A stretch of DNA of 64,000 bases from Pedobacter segetis (GTDB lineage: Bacteria; Bacteroidota; Bacteroidia; Sphingobacteriales; Sphingobacteriaceae), in contig NZ_JAEHFY010000006.1 of the NCBI RefSeq assembly GCF_016623585.1, forward strand, positions 62,001 through 126,000, written 5' to 3'. The position numbers and the translations under genes were made by a program. The notes below the pieces were generated by a model. That model did no database searches. It had not been told where the DNA came from and was given only the letters and a program-made list of their open reading frames with translations. Numbering within the stretch: position 1 is the stretch's first letter; each line of letters starts with the position of its first letter. Shown here in pieces: positions 27,337-35,730 of the stretch.

Positions 27337-28188
27337 TTGAAAACTTTAAAAATCGCTATACAGAAATCTGGCAGATTGAATGAAAAATCTGTAGAACTGC
27401 TAAAAAATTGTGGCCTCAGCTTCGAAAACTATAAAAGTTCCCTAATATCCACGGTTTCTAATTTCCCTTTAGAAATCCTATTTTTAAGGGATGATGATAT
27501 ACCAGAATATGTGCAAGACGGCATAGCCGATATTGGTTTGGTCGGCGAAAACGTAATTGCCGAAACCGGTGTTGATGTAGCTTATTTACAACGACTTGGA
27601 TTTGGGAAGTGCACCTTAAAAATCGCAGTACCAAACAACAATCAATATCAAAACATTGCAGATTTAAGCGGAAAAGCTATTGCAACCTCCTACCCTGTTA
27701 TTCTTCAAAAATTCTTGGATAAAGAAAAAATTAACGCCGATATTAAAACCATTTCTGGATCGGTAGAGATTGCACCGGGTTTAGGTTTAGCAGATGCCAT
27801 TTTTGATATTGTTTCTACAGGCGGCACTTTACGTAGCAATGGCTTAAAACCTTTTGCAGATGTAATGTCATCAGAAGCTATTTTAATAGGTAGAAAAGGG
27901 ATAGAAAATGAACATTTAGTTTTAGAATTATTGCAACGCATACAATCGGTAATGCGGGCAAAAGAAACCAAATATGTGGTCTTAAATGTAGAAAAATCAA
28001 ATCTCGATAAAATTCTAAATTTATTGCCAGGGGTTAAAAGCCCTTCGGTTTTGCCTTTGGCAGAAGAAGGTTGGGTTGCCGTACATACCGTAATACCAGA
28101 ACGCGATTTCTGGAGCCACATCAACGAGTTAAAAGCCGCTGGCGCACAAGGAATTGTGGTAATGCCGATAGAGAAGATAATTTTATAG
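27337..28188 (+). CDS. hisG: ATP phosphoribosyltransferase (long form)
   Basis: A 283-residue HisG, long form with a C-terminal ACT-like regulatory domain, so HisZ is not needed. MKTLKIAIQKSGRLNEKS begins at a TTG codon (27337); no ATG fits better. ADIGLVGENV and DAIFDIVSTGGTLRSNGL mark the catalytic domain. It condenses ATP and PRPP, the first and feedback-inhibited step of histidine synthesis. It is the first gene of the operon and follows the leader peptide after 67 bp. The TTG start may lower its expression. Confidence 0.95.
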   Translation: MKTLKIAIQKSGRLNEKSVELLKNCGLSFENYKSSLISTVSNFPLEILFLRDDDIPEYVQDGIADIGLVGENVIAETGVDVAYLQRLGFGKCTLKIAVPNNNQYQNIADLSGKAIATSYPVILQKFLDKEKINADIKTISGSVEIAPGLGLADAIFDIVSTGGTLRSNGLKPFADVMSSEAILIGRKGIENEHLVLELLQRIQSVMRAKETKYVVLNVEKSNLDKILNLLPGVKSPSVLPLAEEGWVAVHTVIPERDFWSHINELKAAGAQGIVVMPIEKIIL

Positions 28189-28289
28189 TACCAAGATTAT
28201 TTAGAATCAAGATTTTAGCATCAAGTATCAAAAACTTTTAAAACGTTTTTATATTTTATAAAATAGAAACATTATTTAATATAGTATTT

Positions 28290-28409
28290 GGGCGTTTTAA
28301 CACGCCTGCCCGAACAAGCGGGCTTATCCACTATAGTTTTTTTGTTGTCGGCCTCAGCGGAGTTTAAGGTTAAAGCACCAAAAAAAGCTGTCGTTTCTAT
28401 CGTTAACGC
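28290..28409. repeat. Interspersed hairpin-type element between hisG and hisD
   Basis: About 120 bp bounded by GGGCGTTTTAACACGCC on the left and CTATCGTTAACGC on the right. Inside are a T-run, a core with CCTCAGCGGAG, and an A-run, so it can fold into a large imperfect hairpin. The right end occurs in inverted form near 35562. I recall elements with this layout (GGGCGT... GCGTTAACGAT) as common intergenic repeats in Bacteroidota genomes. It lies within the 293-bp hisG-hisD gap, which otherwise holds filler-like sequence. A frame through it is not a gene. Confidence 0.7.
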
Positions 28410-28481
28410 AAATAAAAAATGGAAAAAATCAATGACCAAAAATCAAATCAAAAGTCTTTATCTTTTGGAGAAGGATTTAGG

Positions 28482-29765
28482 ATGAGGCAATATTCTTTTT
28501 CAGGTTTAAGCAAAGCAGCTATTCAGAAATTGGTCCTAAGGAATGTTGATGCTAACAATAACATTCGTGGAACAGTAGAAGATATAATTTCTGAGGTAAA
28601 AGCAAAAGGTGATGGAGCTTTAAAATCTTTCGCCCAAAAATTTGATGGAGTTGCGTTGGATAGTTTGTTTATCGATAAAAATAAAATAGATGAATTAGCC
28701 GCAACTATCTCTCCAAAAGTAAAAGACGCCATCAACATCGCCTATCAAAACATCAAAAAATTTCACCAAACGCAAATATCAAAAGAAGAAAAGGTAGAAA
28801 CTACAACGGGCGTAACTTGTTGGAGAGAAGTAAGGGCAATTGAAAAAGTAGGTTTATATATCCCGGGCGGAACGGCTGTTTTGCCAAGTACTTTTTTAAT
28901 GTTGGGCATCCCGGCAAAAATTGCAGGCTGTAAAGAAATTGTGGTTTGCTCGCCCCCGCAAAAAAGCGGAGAGGTAAATGGCTATTTGGCTTATGTTGCC
29001 CAATTATTGGAAATTGATAGAATATATCTAGTTGGCGGTGCCCAAGCCGTGGCTGCAATGGCCTACGGCACAAAAAGCATCACAAAAGTTGATAAGATCT
29101 TTGGCCCGGGAAACCAATTTGTTACCATGGCAAAAACCTTGGTACAATCTACCACAAATACCGCTATTGATATGCCCGCTGGCCCATCGGAAGTTTTGGT
29201 AATTGCTGATGAAACGGCAAATCCTGTTTTTGTGGCTGCAGATTTATTGGCCCAAGCAGAACATGGCGTTGATAGTCAATCTGTTTTGGTTTGTATCTCC
29301 CAAGCAACCATCGATCAAACACAAATTGAATTAGAAAAACAATTAAATATACTGCCGAGAAAAGAAATTGCCGCAAAGGCCATGGCAAATTCATATACTG
29401 TTCTGGTTAAAGATTTAGAAGAAGCCATAGATTTCAGTAATGAATATGCACCTGAACATTTGATTTTGGCAACTGATAACTGGAAACCCATTACAAATAA
29501 AATAATCAATGCAGGTTCTGTTTTTGCAGGGAATTTAACCCCAGAAAGTGCCGGAGATTATGCCAGTGGCACAAACCATACTTTACCTACAAGTGCTTAT
29601 GCCCGCTCTTATTCTGGTGTTTCTTTAGATTCTTTTGTAAAAAAAATCACGTTCCAGCACATCAGCGAAAGCGGCATAAAAAATTTAGGGAAAACAATTG
29701 AGACTTTGGCAGAAATTGAAGGATTGCAGGCTCATAAAAATGCGGTATCTGTTAGACTGACTTAG
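28482..29765 (+). CDS. hisD: Histidinol dehydrogenase
   Basis: A 427-residue HisD when started at the ATG at 28482 (MRQYSFSGLSKAAI), which has a purine-rich GGAGAAGG upstream; a longer frame from 28419 would add 21 residues of non-conserved sequence. Motifs seen are GLYIPGGTAVLPST, GGAQAVAAMAYGT, GPGNQFVTMAK, DMPAGPSEVLVIAD, QAEHGVDSQS and APEHLIL. It oxidises histidinol to histidine in two NAD-dependent steps using zinc. Second gene of the operon, after the interspersed element. Confidence 0.95.
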   Translation: MRQYSFSGLSKAAIQKLVLRNVDANNNIRGTVEDIISEVKAKGDGALKSFAQKFDGVALDSLFIDKNKIDELAATISPKVKDAINIAYQNIKKFHQTQISKEEKVETTTGVTCWREVRAIEKVGLYIPGGTAVLPSTFLMLGIPAKIAGCKEIVVCSPPQKSGEVNGYLAYVAQLLEIDRIYLVGGAQAVAAMAYGTKSITKVDKIFGPGNQFVTMAKTLVQSTTNTAIDMPAGPSEVLVIADETANPVFVAADLLAQAEHGVDSQSVLVCISQATIDQTQIELEKQLNILPRKEIAAKAMANSYTVLVKDLEEAIDFSNEYAPEHLILATDNWKPITNKIINAGSVFAGNLTPESAGDYASGTNHTLPTSAYARSYSGVSLDSFVKKITFQHISESGIKNLGKTIETLAEIEGLQAHKNAVSVRLT

Positions 29766-29854
29766 ATTCAAGAAACAAGTATCAAGAATCAAGACGCTTA
29801 AACTGGTTTTTAACTAATGATTAATGAACTATTTCAACTAATGAACTCAAAAAA
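29766..29854. repeat. Low-complexity filler between hisD and hisC
   Basis: An 89-bp gap made of word-like repeats (CAAGAAACAAGTATCAAGAATCAAGA, written here as CAAGAAACAAG and TCAAGAATCAAGA, then AACTAATGA, ATTAATGAAC and AACTAATGAAC). Similar words occur at 63610-63700 and elsewhere. It does not encode protein and is not a clear hairpin. Confidence 0.6.
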
Positions 29855-30907
29855 ATGTTTGAATTAGATAAAATTTTAAGAGAAAATATAAAAAACCTAA
29901 AACCTTATTCTTCTGCAAGAGACGAGTTTAAAGGGGAAGCTTCCATTTACTTAGATGCCAATGAAAATGCGTTTGGATCGCCACTTTCTAAAGATTATCA
30001 TCGTTACCCAGATCCAATGGCCTATGCCGTAAAGATGCGCCTGAGCGAAATTAAAGGTGTGCCGGCCAGAAATATTTTTTTAGGGAACGGTAGCGATGAA
30101 GCCATTGATATTTTATTAAGAAGCTTTTGTAATCCCGGGGTTGATAACGTAATCGTTGTACCCCCTACTTATGGGATGTATGAAGTCTCGGCAAATATTA
30201 ATGATGTTGGGATAAAAAGAGTAAATCTTACTGAAGATTTCCAACTTAATTTAGAAAAGATTGCAGAAGCAATTGATAAAAACACAAAGTTGATCTTCAT
30301 TTGCTCGCCAAATAACCCAACAGGTAATTCTATCAACAGAGAAGATATTGAAACGCTTTTGGCCAATTTTAACGGGATTGTGGTGGTTGATGAGGCTTAT
30401 ATCAACTTTTCACGACAAAAAACTTTTATCCAAGAACTAACGGAATATGCCAATTTGGTGGTTTTACAAACTTTATCAAAAGCATGGGGATTAGCAGCTC
30501 TAAGGGTTGGGATGGCTTTTGCAAGCGAAGAAATAATCGAGGTTTTTAATCGTGTTAAACCGCCTTATAACATTAACCAAGCCTCACAAGAATTAGCTTT
30601 AGAAGCTTTACAAAATGTAGAACAAGTTAACAATTGGATCAAAGAAATTTTAAAAGAACGTGATGCTTTGGTTTTAGCATTAAAGAATTTTGATTTTGTA
30701 ATTGATATTTATCCATCAGACGCAAATTTTATTTTAGTGAAAACTGCTGATGCAGACGGGATCTATAAATATTTGACAGAAGAAGGAATTATAGTGAGGA
30801 ACAGAAATAAAGTGGAACTTTGCGAAGGATGTTTAAGGATTACAGTTGGTACAAACGAAGAAAATAAAGCGATGATCAACAGCTTAAAAAAATTGAAAAA
30901 TGACTAA
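29855..30907 (+). CDS. hisC: Histidinol-phosphate aminotransferase
   Basis: A 350-residue fold-type I PLP aminotransferase. Motifs are [11 protein letters not shown] at the N-terminus, [33 protein letters not shown], and the PLP lysine in [14 protein letters not shown] (near residue 210). It converts imidazole acetol phosphate to histidinol phosphate with glutamate as donor. Its end overlaps the start of hisB by 8 bp, which indicates translational coupling. Confidence 0.95.
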   Translation: MFELDKILRENIKNLKPYSSARDEFKGEASIYLDANENAFGSPLSKDYHRYPDPMAYAVKMRLSEIKGVPARNIFLGNGSDEAIDILLRSFCNPGVDNVIVVPPTYGMYEVSANINDVGIKRVNLTEDFQLNLEKIAEAIDKNTKLIFICSPNNPTGNSINREDIETLLANFNGIVVVDEAYINFSRQKTFIQELTEYANLVVLQTLSKAWGLAALRVGMAFASEEIIEVFNRVKPPYNINQASQELALEALQNVEQVNNWIKEILKERDALVLALKNFDFVIDIYPSDANFILVKTADADGIYKYLTEEGIIVRNRNKVELCEGCLRITVGTNEENKAMINSLKKLKND

Positions 30908-32036
30908 ATTACTTTTTATAGATAGAGACGGAACGCTTATTCTTGAGCCTGCAGATGAGCAAATTGATTCTTTTGATAAACTGGTTTTTTACCCCGGTGC
31001 CATTAGTAACCTATCAAAAATCGTGAAAGAAACCGATTATGAATTAGTAATGGTAACCAATCAAGATGGTTTGGGAACACCCGCCCATCCTGAAGAAAAT
31101 TTTTGGCCGGTTCAAAATTTCATCGTACAAACCCTTAAAAATGAAGGCATCAGCTTTAGCGAAATAATAATAGATAAAACATTTGCAAAAGACAATGCAC
31201 CAACCCGTAAACCAGGAACCGCTTTGCTAACTCATTTTTTTGATGCCGATAAATACGATTTAACCAATTCTTTTGTTATCGGCGATCGTTTAAATGATGT
31301 TGTTCTGGCTAAAAACCTAGGCGCAAAAGCCATTTGGTTAAACAATAACCCTGATTTGGGTGCAACCGAAGCCCAAAATAAAACCGATAATCTAAAAGAA
31401 GTTTTAGCACTTGAAACTTCAGATTGGGATGAAATCTACAGATTTCTAAAAGTTGGGGATCGCAAAATAGAACATATCCGTAAAACAAATGAGACAGACA
31501 TCCTCATCAAAATAAATTTGGATGGAAAAGGTAATGCAGATATTAAAACAGGATTGAACTTTTTTGACCATATGTTAGATCAAATCGCCCGTCATGGTGG
31601 CATAGACCTAACCGTACATACCAAGGGAGATCTACATATTGATGAGCATCATACCATTGAGGATACCGGAATTGCCTTGGGAGAAGCTTTTGCTTTGGCT
31701 TTAGCCGATAAAAAAGGAATTGAACGCTATGGCTTTTGTTTACCGATGGATGATTGTTTAGCACAAGTTGCCATAGATTTTGGTGGAAGAAACTGGATAG
31801 TTTGGGACGCAGAATTTAAAAGAGAGAAAGTTGGCGATATGCCAACCGAAATGTTCTATCATTTTTTCAAATCTTTTTCTGATGCCTCAAAATCTAATTT
31901 AAACATCAAAGTAGAAGGCGATAATGAGCATCATAAAATTGAAGCGATATTTAAGGCATTTGCAAAAGCCATTAAAATGGCCGTTAAAAGAGATATCAAT
32001 AATATGAGGTTGCCCAGTACAAAAGGAATATTGTAG
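30900..32036 (+). CDS. hisB: Bifunctional histidinol-phosphatase / imidazoleglycerol-phosphate dehydratase
   Basis: A 378-residue fusion like that of Escherichia coli. The N-terminal HAD phosphatase (about 1-165) has [10 protein letters not shown] and [10 protein letters not shown]. The C-terminal IGP dehydratase (about 185-378) has [31 protein letters not shown] and [15 protein letters not shown], the metal-binding histidine sets. It catalyses steps 6 and 8 of histidine synthesis. It overlaps hisC by 8 bp and is separated from hisH by a hairpin-rich gap. Confidence 0.95.
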   Translation: MTKLLFIDRDGTLILEPADEQIDSFDKLVFYPGAISNLSKIVKETDYELVMVTNQDGLGTPAHPEENFWPVQNFIVQTLKNEGISFSEIIIDKTFAKDNAPTRKPGTALLTHFFDADKYDLTNSFVIGDRLNDVVLAKNLGAKAIWLNNNPDLGATEAQNKTDNLKEVLALETSDWDEIYRFLKVGDRKIEHIRKTNETDILIKINLDGKGNADIKTGLNFFDHMLDQIARHGGIDLTVHTKGDLHIDEHHTIEDTGIALGEAFALALADKKGIERYGFCLPMDDCLAQVAIDFGGRNWIVWDAEFKREKVGDMPTEMFYHFFKSFSDASKSNLNIKVEGDNEHHKIEAIFKAFAKAIKMAVKRDINNMRLPSTKGIL

Positions 32037-32119
32037 GGATAACCCTTGGGTTATCCAGATAATTTTGAGGGATAACCTTTGGGTTATCCTTTAGGTTATC
32101 CGTATAATTGGGATAATCC
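32037..32119 (+). repeat. Cluster of GGATAACC / GGTTATCC hairpins between hisB and hisH
   Basis: Immediately after the hisB stop codon lie a 9-bp inverted repeat (GGATAACCC TT GGGTTATCC, 32037-32056), a second (GGATAACC ... GGTTATCC, 32070-32089), a further GGTTATCC at 32094-32101 and a GGATAATCC at 32111-32119. The T-runs expected of a terminator are absent. It could slow decay or processing of the his mRNA or be a REP-like mobile repeat. Confidence 0.85.
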
Positions 32120-32152
32120 AATGATTACCCCTACACAACACAACATTAAAAA

Positions 32153-32749
32153 ATGATAGGAATTGTAAATTACGGAGCCGGTAATATTTTTTCTTTAACC
32201 GCCGCATTAGAGAGATTGAATTTAGAATATGGCATGATCAATTCAGAACCTGAATTTGATTTGTATGAGAGGATCATTATCCCCGGGGTTGGACATGCCG
32301 GTGCCGCAATGAAAAAACTAATGGATACTGGTTTGGTTCCAAAAATAAAAAGCTTAAAGAAACCGGTTCTCGGTATTTGTGTTGGGATGCAGCTGATAAC
32401 AGATTTTTCTGAAGAAGGGGATTCTGAAATGTTGAAGATAATACCTGTTAAAACGTTAAAATTTAAAGAAGAAACCTCAAAGAAAATTCCTCACATGGGA
32501 TGGAACAAAGTTTTTTTAACACAAGAAAATCAATTATTTAACACAATAGTAGATGGGGCATATTTTTATTTTGTGCATTCCTATTTTATAGAATTTAATT
32601 CTAAATTTACCATCTCGTATTGTAATTACGGAATAAAATTTTCCGCAAGCATACAAAAAGATAACTTTTACGGAGTACAGTTTCATCCAGAAAAATCTGG
32701 CAAGGCCGGAGAAACGCTCCTTAAAAATTTCGCAAACTTAAAACTATAA
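32153..32749 (+). CDS. hisH: Imidazole glycerol phosphate synthase, glutaminase subunit
   Basis: A 198-residue class I glutamine amidotransferase. The nucleophile cysteine is in VLGICVGMQL (near residue 75) and the His-Glu pair in VQFHPEKSG (near 178). It supplies ammonia from glutamine to HisF. ATG at 32153; hisA begins one base after its stop codon. Confidence 0.95.
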   Translation: MIGIVNYGAGNIFSLTAALERLNLEYGMINSEPEFDLYERIIIPGVGHAGAAMKKLMDTGLVPKIKSLKKPVLGICVGMQLITDFSEEGDSEMLKIIPVKTLKFKEETSKKIPHMGWNKVFLTQENQLFNTIVDGAYFYFVHSYFIEFNSKFTISYCNYGIKFSASIQKDNFYGVQFHPEKSGKAGETLLKNFANLKL

Positions 32750-32750
32750 A

Positions 32751-33500
32751 ATGTACATTATTCCCGCTGTTGACGTTTTAAACCAAAAAATAGTTCGTTT
32801 GGTAGAAGGCGATTATAACCAAGTAACACAATATGAAGTTTCTTTAGAAGAACAAATTGAAACTTACCAATCTAACGGGACAGAGTTTGTCCATATCATA
32901 GATCTAAACGGGGCCAAAGGCGATTTCAGCAACCAAAAATATTTGTTCGATATCATCAGAAAAACCGAAATGAAGGTTCAGTATGGTGGTGGTGTTAGAA
33001 GTATCGATAAAGTTAAAGAGTTGATAGATGCTGGTATTCACAGGGTTATTGTTGGTACGCAAGCTATTACAAACCCTACTTTTTTAGAAGAACTGAGTAA
33101 CGAGATATGTAATAAAACTAAATGTAGCGATCAGGTTGTGGTAGCTGTTGATGTTTTAGATGAGGTTATCAAATATTCTGGATGGATGGAAAGCTCACCG
33201 ATAAAATTGATGGATTACATTGATAAATGCTTACAACTTGGTTTTTACCGTTTTTTATGTACCGATATTAATAAAGACGGGAAACTGGGGGGTGCAGGGG
33301 TAGATCTTTACAAAAAATTATTAGCCCACTCACCTTTCATTAAGCTAATAGCTTCCGGAGGCATCAGCTCTATGGATGACATTAAGGAATTAAACGATTA
33401 TAAAATAGAATCTTGCGTAGTTGGCAAAGCTATTTATGAAAACCGCATTTCTATAGATGAAATAAAAAATTGGAATTTGCAGCGTTTATCTTCTATCTAA
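32751..33500 (+). CDS. hisA: ProFAR isomerase (HisA)
   Basis: A 249-residue (beta/alpha)8 phosphoribosylformimino-5-aminoimidazole carboxamide ribotide isomerase. MYIIPAVDVLNQKIVRL carries the first catalytic aspartate, and the second lies in TDINKDGKLGG. GGGVRSIDKV and IASGGISSMDDI are the phosphate-binding loops. Its stop codon is directly followed by the hisF start, so the pair is coupled, as their sequential reactions suggest. Confidence 0.95.
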   Translation: MYIIPAVDVLNQKIVRLVEGDYNQVTQYEVSLEEQIETYQSNGTEFVHIIDLNGAKGDFSNQKYLFDIIRKTEMKVQYGGGVRSIDKVKELIDAGIHRVIVGTQAITNPTFLEELSNEICNKTKCSDQVVVAVDVLDEVIKYSGWMESSPIKLMDYIDKCLQLGFYRFLCTDINKDGKLGGAGVDLYKKLLAHSPFIKLIASGGISSMDDIKELNDYKIESCVVGKAIYENRISIDEIKNWNLQRLSSI

Positions 33501-34256
33501 ATGTTAAGTAAACGCATTATCCCTTGTTTAGACGTAAAAGACGGGCGTACTGTTAAAGGTATAAACTTTGTTGATTTACGTGATGCTGGCGACCCCGTTG
33601 AATTGGCTTGGCAATATTCTAACCAGGGAGCGGATGAGTTGGTTTTTTTGGATATTACCGCAACCCATGAAAAAAGAAAAACCACCATTGAAATGGTAAA
33701 ATCCGTGGCTAGGCAAATAAACATTCCATTTACCATTGGAGGTGGGATCACAGAACTAAAAGATGCCGAAGCTTTATTAAATGCTGGTGCAGATAAAATC
33801 TCTATCAACTCAGCAGCGGTAAGGAGACCAGAATTGATCAATGAGCTGGCCGATGCTTTTGGTGTTCAGTTTGTGGTTTTGGCTGTTGATACTAAACATT
33901 TATCTTCTGGGGATTTTGTACATCTAAACGGTGGCAGAATTGCGACAGCATTAAAAACCCAAAATTGGATCAAAGAAGCAGAGCAACGTGGAGCAGGAGA
34001 AATTTTATTGACCTCTATGGATAAGGATGGCACAAAATCTGGTTTTGACAACCTTCTTTTAAAGGAAATAAATGATATGGTCTCAATCCCCGTAATCGCA
34101 TCAGGCGGAGCTGGTTGTAGTCAAGATTTTATTGATGTTTTCAAAAAAAGTGATGTTGATGCTGCTTTGGCCGCTTCCGTTTTCCATTATGGCGAAATCT
34201 TAATCCCAGAATTAAAACAACTATTAAAGAATAACCAAATAGAAATCAGGATTTAA
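33501..34256 (+). CDS. hisF: Imidazole glycerol phosphate synthase, cyclase subunit
   Basis: A 251-residue barrel protein. [20 protein letters not shown] carries the first catalytic aspartate, [11 protein letters not shown] the second, and [10 protein letters not shown] and [10 protein letters not shown] the phosphate loops. With HisH it produces IGP and AICAR. In a usual his operon hisIE would follow directly; here a toxin-antitoxin remnant lies in between. Confidence 0.95.
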   Translation: MLSKRIIPCLDVKDGRTVKGINFVDLRDAGDPVELAWQYSNQGADELVFLDITATHEKRKTTIEMVKSVARQINIPFTIGGGITELKDAEALLNAGADKISINSAAVRRPELINELADAFGVQFVVLAVDTKHLSSGDFVHLNGGRIATALKTQNWIKEAEQRGAGEILLTSMDKDGTKSGFDNLLLKEINDMVSIPVIASGGAGCSQDFIDVFKKSDVDAALAASVFHYGEILIPELKQLLKNNQIEIRI

Positions 34257-34272
34257 TTTTTTATCTTTAAAC

Positions 34273-34497
34273 ATGGAAACATTTACTGTAGAACTCATAA
34301 ACCCAAAAGCTAAAAAGTTATTACAAGATTTAGCGGATATGAATTTGATTACGATAAGCAAATCAAAAAAATCTTTAGATAATCTTTTGAATACCTTGAG
34401 GTCTAATGAAACTCCTAGCATCGAAGAAATAACTAAGGAAGTTGAAAAAGCAAGAACTAAGAGGCATGAAAGTAAAACAGCCAATAGTTATAATTGA
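34273..34497 (+). CDS. Putative antitoxin (partner of a decayed PIN toxin)
   Basis: A 74-residue charged protein (METFTVELINPKAKKLLQDL...), 16 bp after hisF. The form VELINPKAKKLLQDLADMNLI is typical of short antitoxins paired with PIN-domain toxins, with a helical, Lys/Glu-rich C-terminal half that would bind the toxin. The reading frame is intact. The next gene starts inside its 3' end (34466), as in many toxin-antitoxin pairs. The assignment is from context and general similarity; I cannot name the family. Confidence 0.7.
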   Translation: METFTVELINPKAKKLLQDLADMNLITISKSKKSLDNLLNTLRSNETPSIEEITKEVEKARTKRHESKTANSYN

Positions 34498-34881
34498 CAC
34501 TAACCTTTGGATTAGTTTCTTAATTTCTAGAGAGTTATCTTGGCTAGATGATTTAATTAAAATCTCATAAAATTAAATTAGTTTGTAGTGAAGAGTTATT
34601 AGCATAATTGAAGTAATAAATCGACCAAAATTTATAAAATACTTTAATTCAACAAAATCAATGCTTTTACAGAGTTGATTGAGAATTATTTAGAAGTTAT
34701 TAAAGTTGAATCTTCGATATCAATTTGTAGAGATGAAAAAGATGATTTTATTTTAGCCTTAGCTAAAGATGCCAAAGCAGATTATATAATTACTGGAGAC
34801 AACGATTTATTAGTTTTAAACCCATTTGATAAAACTAATATATTAACGTTTAAAGATTTTAAACAAAAATTTAAAAATTAA
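34466..34881 (+). pseudogene. PIN-domain toxin, broken by frameshifts
   Basis: ATG at 34466 gives IIDTNLWISFL (first PIN aspartate), but the frame ends at TAA 34568-34570. The same protein continues in a second frame (HKIKLVCSEELLA), then a third (IEVINRPKFIKYFNSTKSML), then the frame ending at 34881 (EKDDFILALAKDAKADY and TGDNDLLVLNPF, which carry the remaining PIN acidic residues). Three shifts, near 34568, 34606 and 34675, are needed to restore it. Assembled, it resembles COG1569-type PIN toxins. The toxin is therefore inactive unless the shifts are sequencing errors, which three within 200 bp makes unlikely. Confidence 0.8.
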
Positions 34882-34884
34882 TTA

Positions 34885-35472
34885 GTGAAAATAGATTTTA
34901 CAAAGAGCAACGGATTAGTGCCTGTGATCATTCAGGATGAGCAAACTTTAGAGGTTTTAATGTTAGGCTACATGAACGAAGAAGCTTACCAAAAAACCGA
35001 AAAAGAACAAAAAGTTACTTTTTTCTCTCGAACCAAAAACCGCTTATGGACAAAAGGAGAAGAAAGTGGCAACTTTTTAAATGTAAGATCAATTGCTTTA
35101 GATTGCGATAATGATACGCTCTTAATAAAAGTTAAACCGGTTGGGGCAACCTGCCATAAAGGTACGAGGAGCTGTTTTGATACGGATTTTAACCAGAATT
35201 TTATTTTCCAATTAGAAAATATCATCAACGATAGATATAAAAATCCCTCGGCTAAATCTTATGTTAATAGTTTAAGAGAAAAAGGTTTAAACAAAATTGC
35301 GCAAAAAGTGGGCGAAGAAGGTGTTGAGACCGTAATTGCGGCATTGGCCGAAACCGAAACGGATTTAATCAACGAATCCTCTGATCTGCTTTTTCACCTA
35401 TTGGTTTTATTGAAAGAGAAAGGTTTATCTATCAACGATATTGCTAAGAATCTGGAAGCTAGGCATCAATAA
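34885..35472 (+). CDS. hisIE: Bifunctional phosphoribosyl-AMP cyclohydrolase / phosphoribosyl-ATP pyrophosphatase
   Basis: A 195-residue HisI-HisE fusion starting at a GTG (34885), three bases after the decayed toxin gene. The HisI half has WTKGEESGN, DCDNDTLL and the zinc motif CHKGTRSCF. The HisE half has KVGEEGVETVIAAL near residue 140. The two activities are steps 2 and 3 of histidine synthesis. Last gene of the his operon. Because toxin decay left the spacing intact, read-through into hisIE seems preserved. Confidence 0.95.
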   Translation: MKIDFTKSNGLVPVIIQDEQTLEVLMLGYMNEEAYQKTEKEQKVTFFSRTKNRLWTKGEESGNFLNVRSIALDCDNDTLLIKVKPVGATCHKGTRSCFDTDFNQNFIFQLENIINDRYKNPSAKSYVNSLREKGLNKIAQKVGEEGVETVIAALAETETDLINESSDLLFHLLVLLKEKGLSINDIAKNLEARHQ

Positions 35473-35561
35473 ATATCAGAAGAATTAGCTGAAGCTAAAG
35501 GCATAAAGCTTAATACTACAAACCTAATATCTAGAATAGTATTCTTTTGAGTAAAACAAGA

Positions 35562-35655
35562 GCGTTAACGATTGGAGTGGCATCCCCGCCTGTAACTTGA
35601 GCAATTTTTTTTTGCCCTCCTGAGCGGAGTTGAAGGATAAGACAAAAAAAGATTA
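35562..35655. repeat. Partial copy of the interspersed hairpin-type element
   Basis: GCGTTAACGATTGGAGTGGCATCC begins a segment with a T-run, CCTGAGCGGAGTTGAAGG and an A-run ending in AAAAAAAGATT. The start matches the reverse complement of the right end of the 28290-28409 element, and GAGCGGAGTT resembles its core. The far end (GGGCGT...) is missing, so this copy is truncated. It lies between hisIE and gpsA. Confidence 0.65.
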
Positions 35656-35730
35656 CCTGCCAATTGCCATATTTAAAACGGCCATAAGTTTTATATATCT
35701 TTAAAAGAATTAAGGGTTTAAAACCACTTT

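Noticed and set aside
28288-28485. 65-codon frame between hisG and hisD
   Set aside because: It runs through the interspersed hairpin element and into the hisD start; no conserved sequence.
34675-34881. 68-residue stand-alone PIN fragment as a gene
   Set aside because: It is the C-terminal part of the frameshifted toxin beginning at 34466; counted as one pseudogene.
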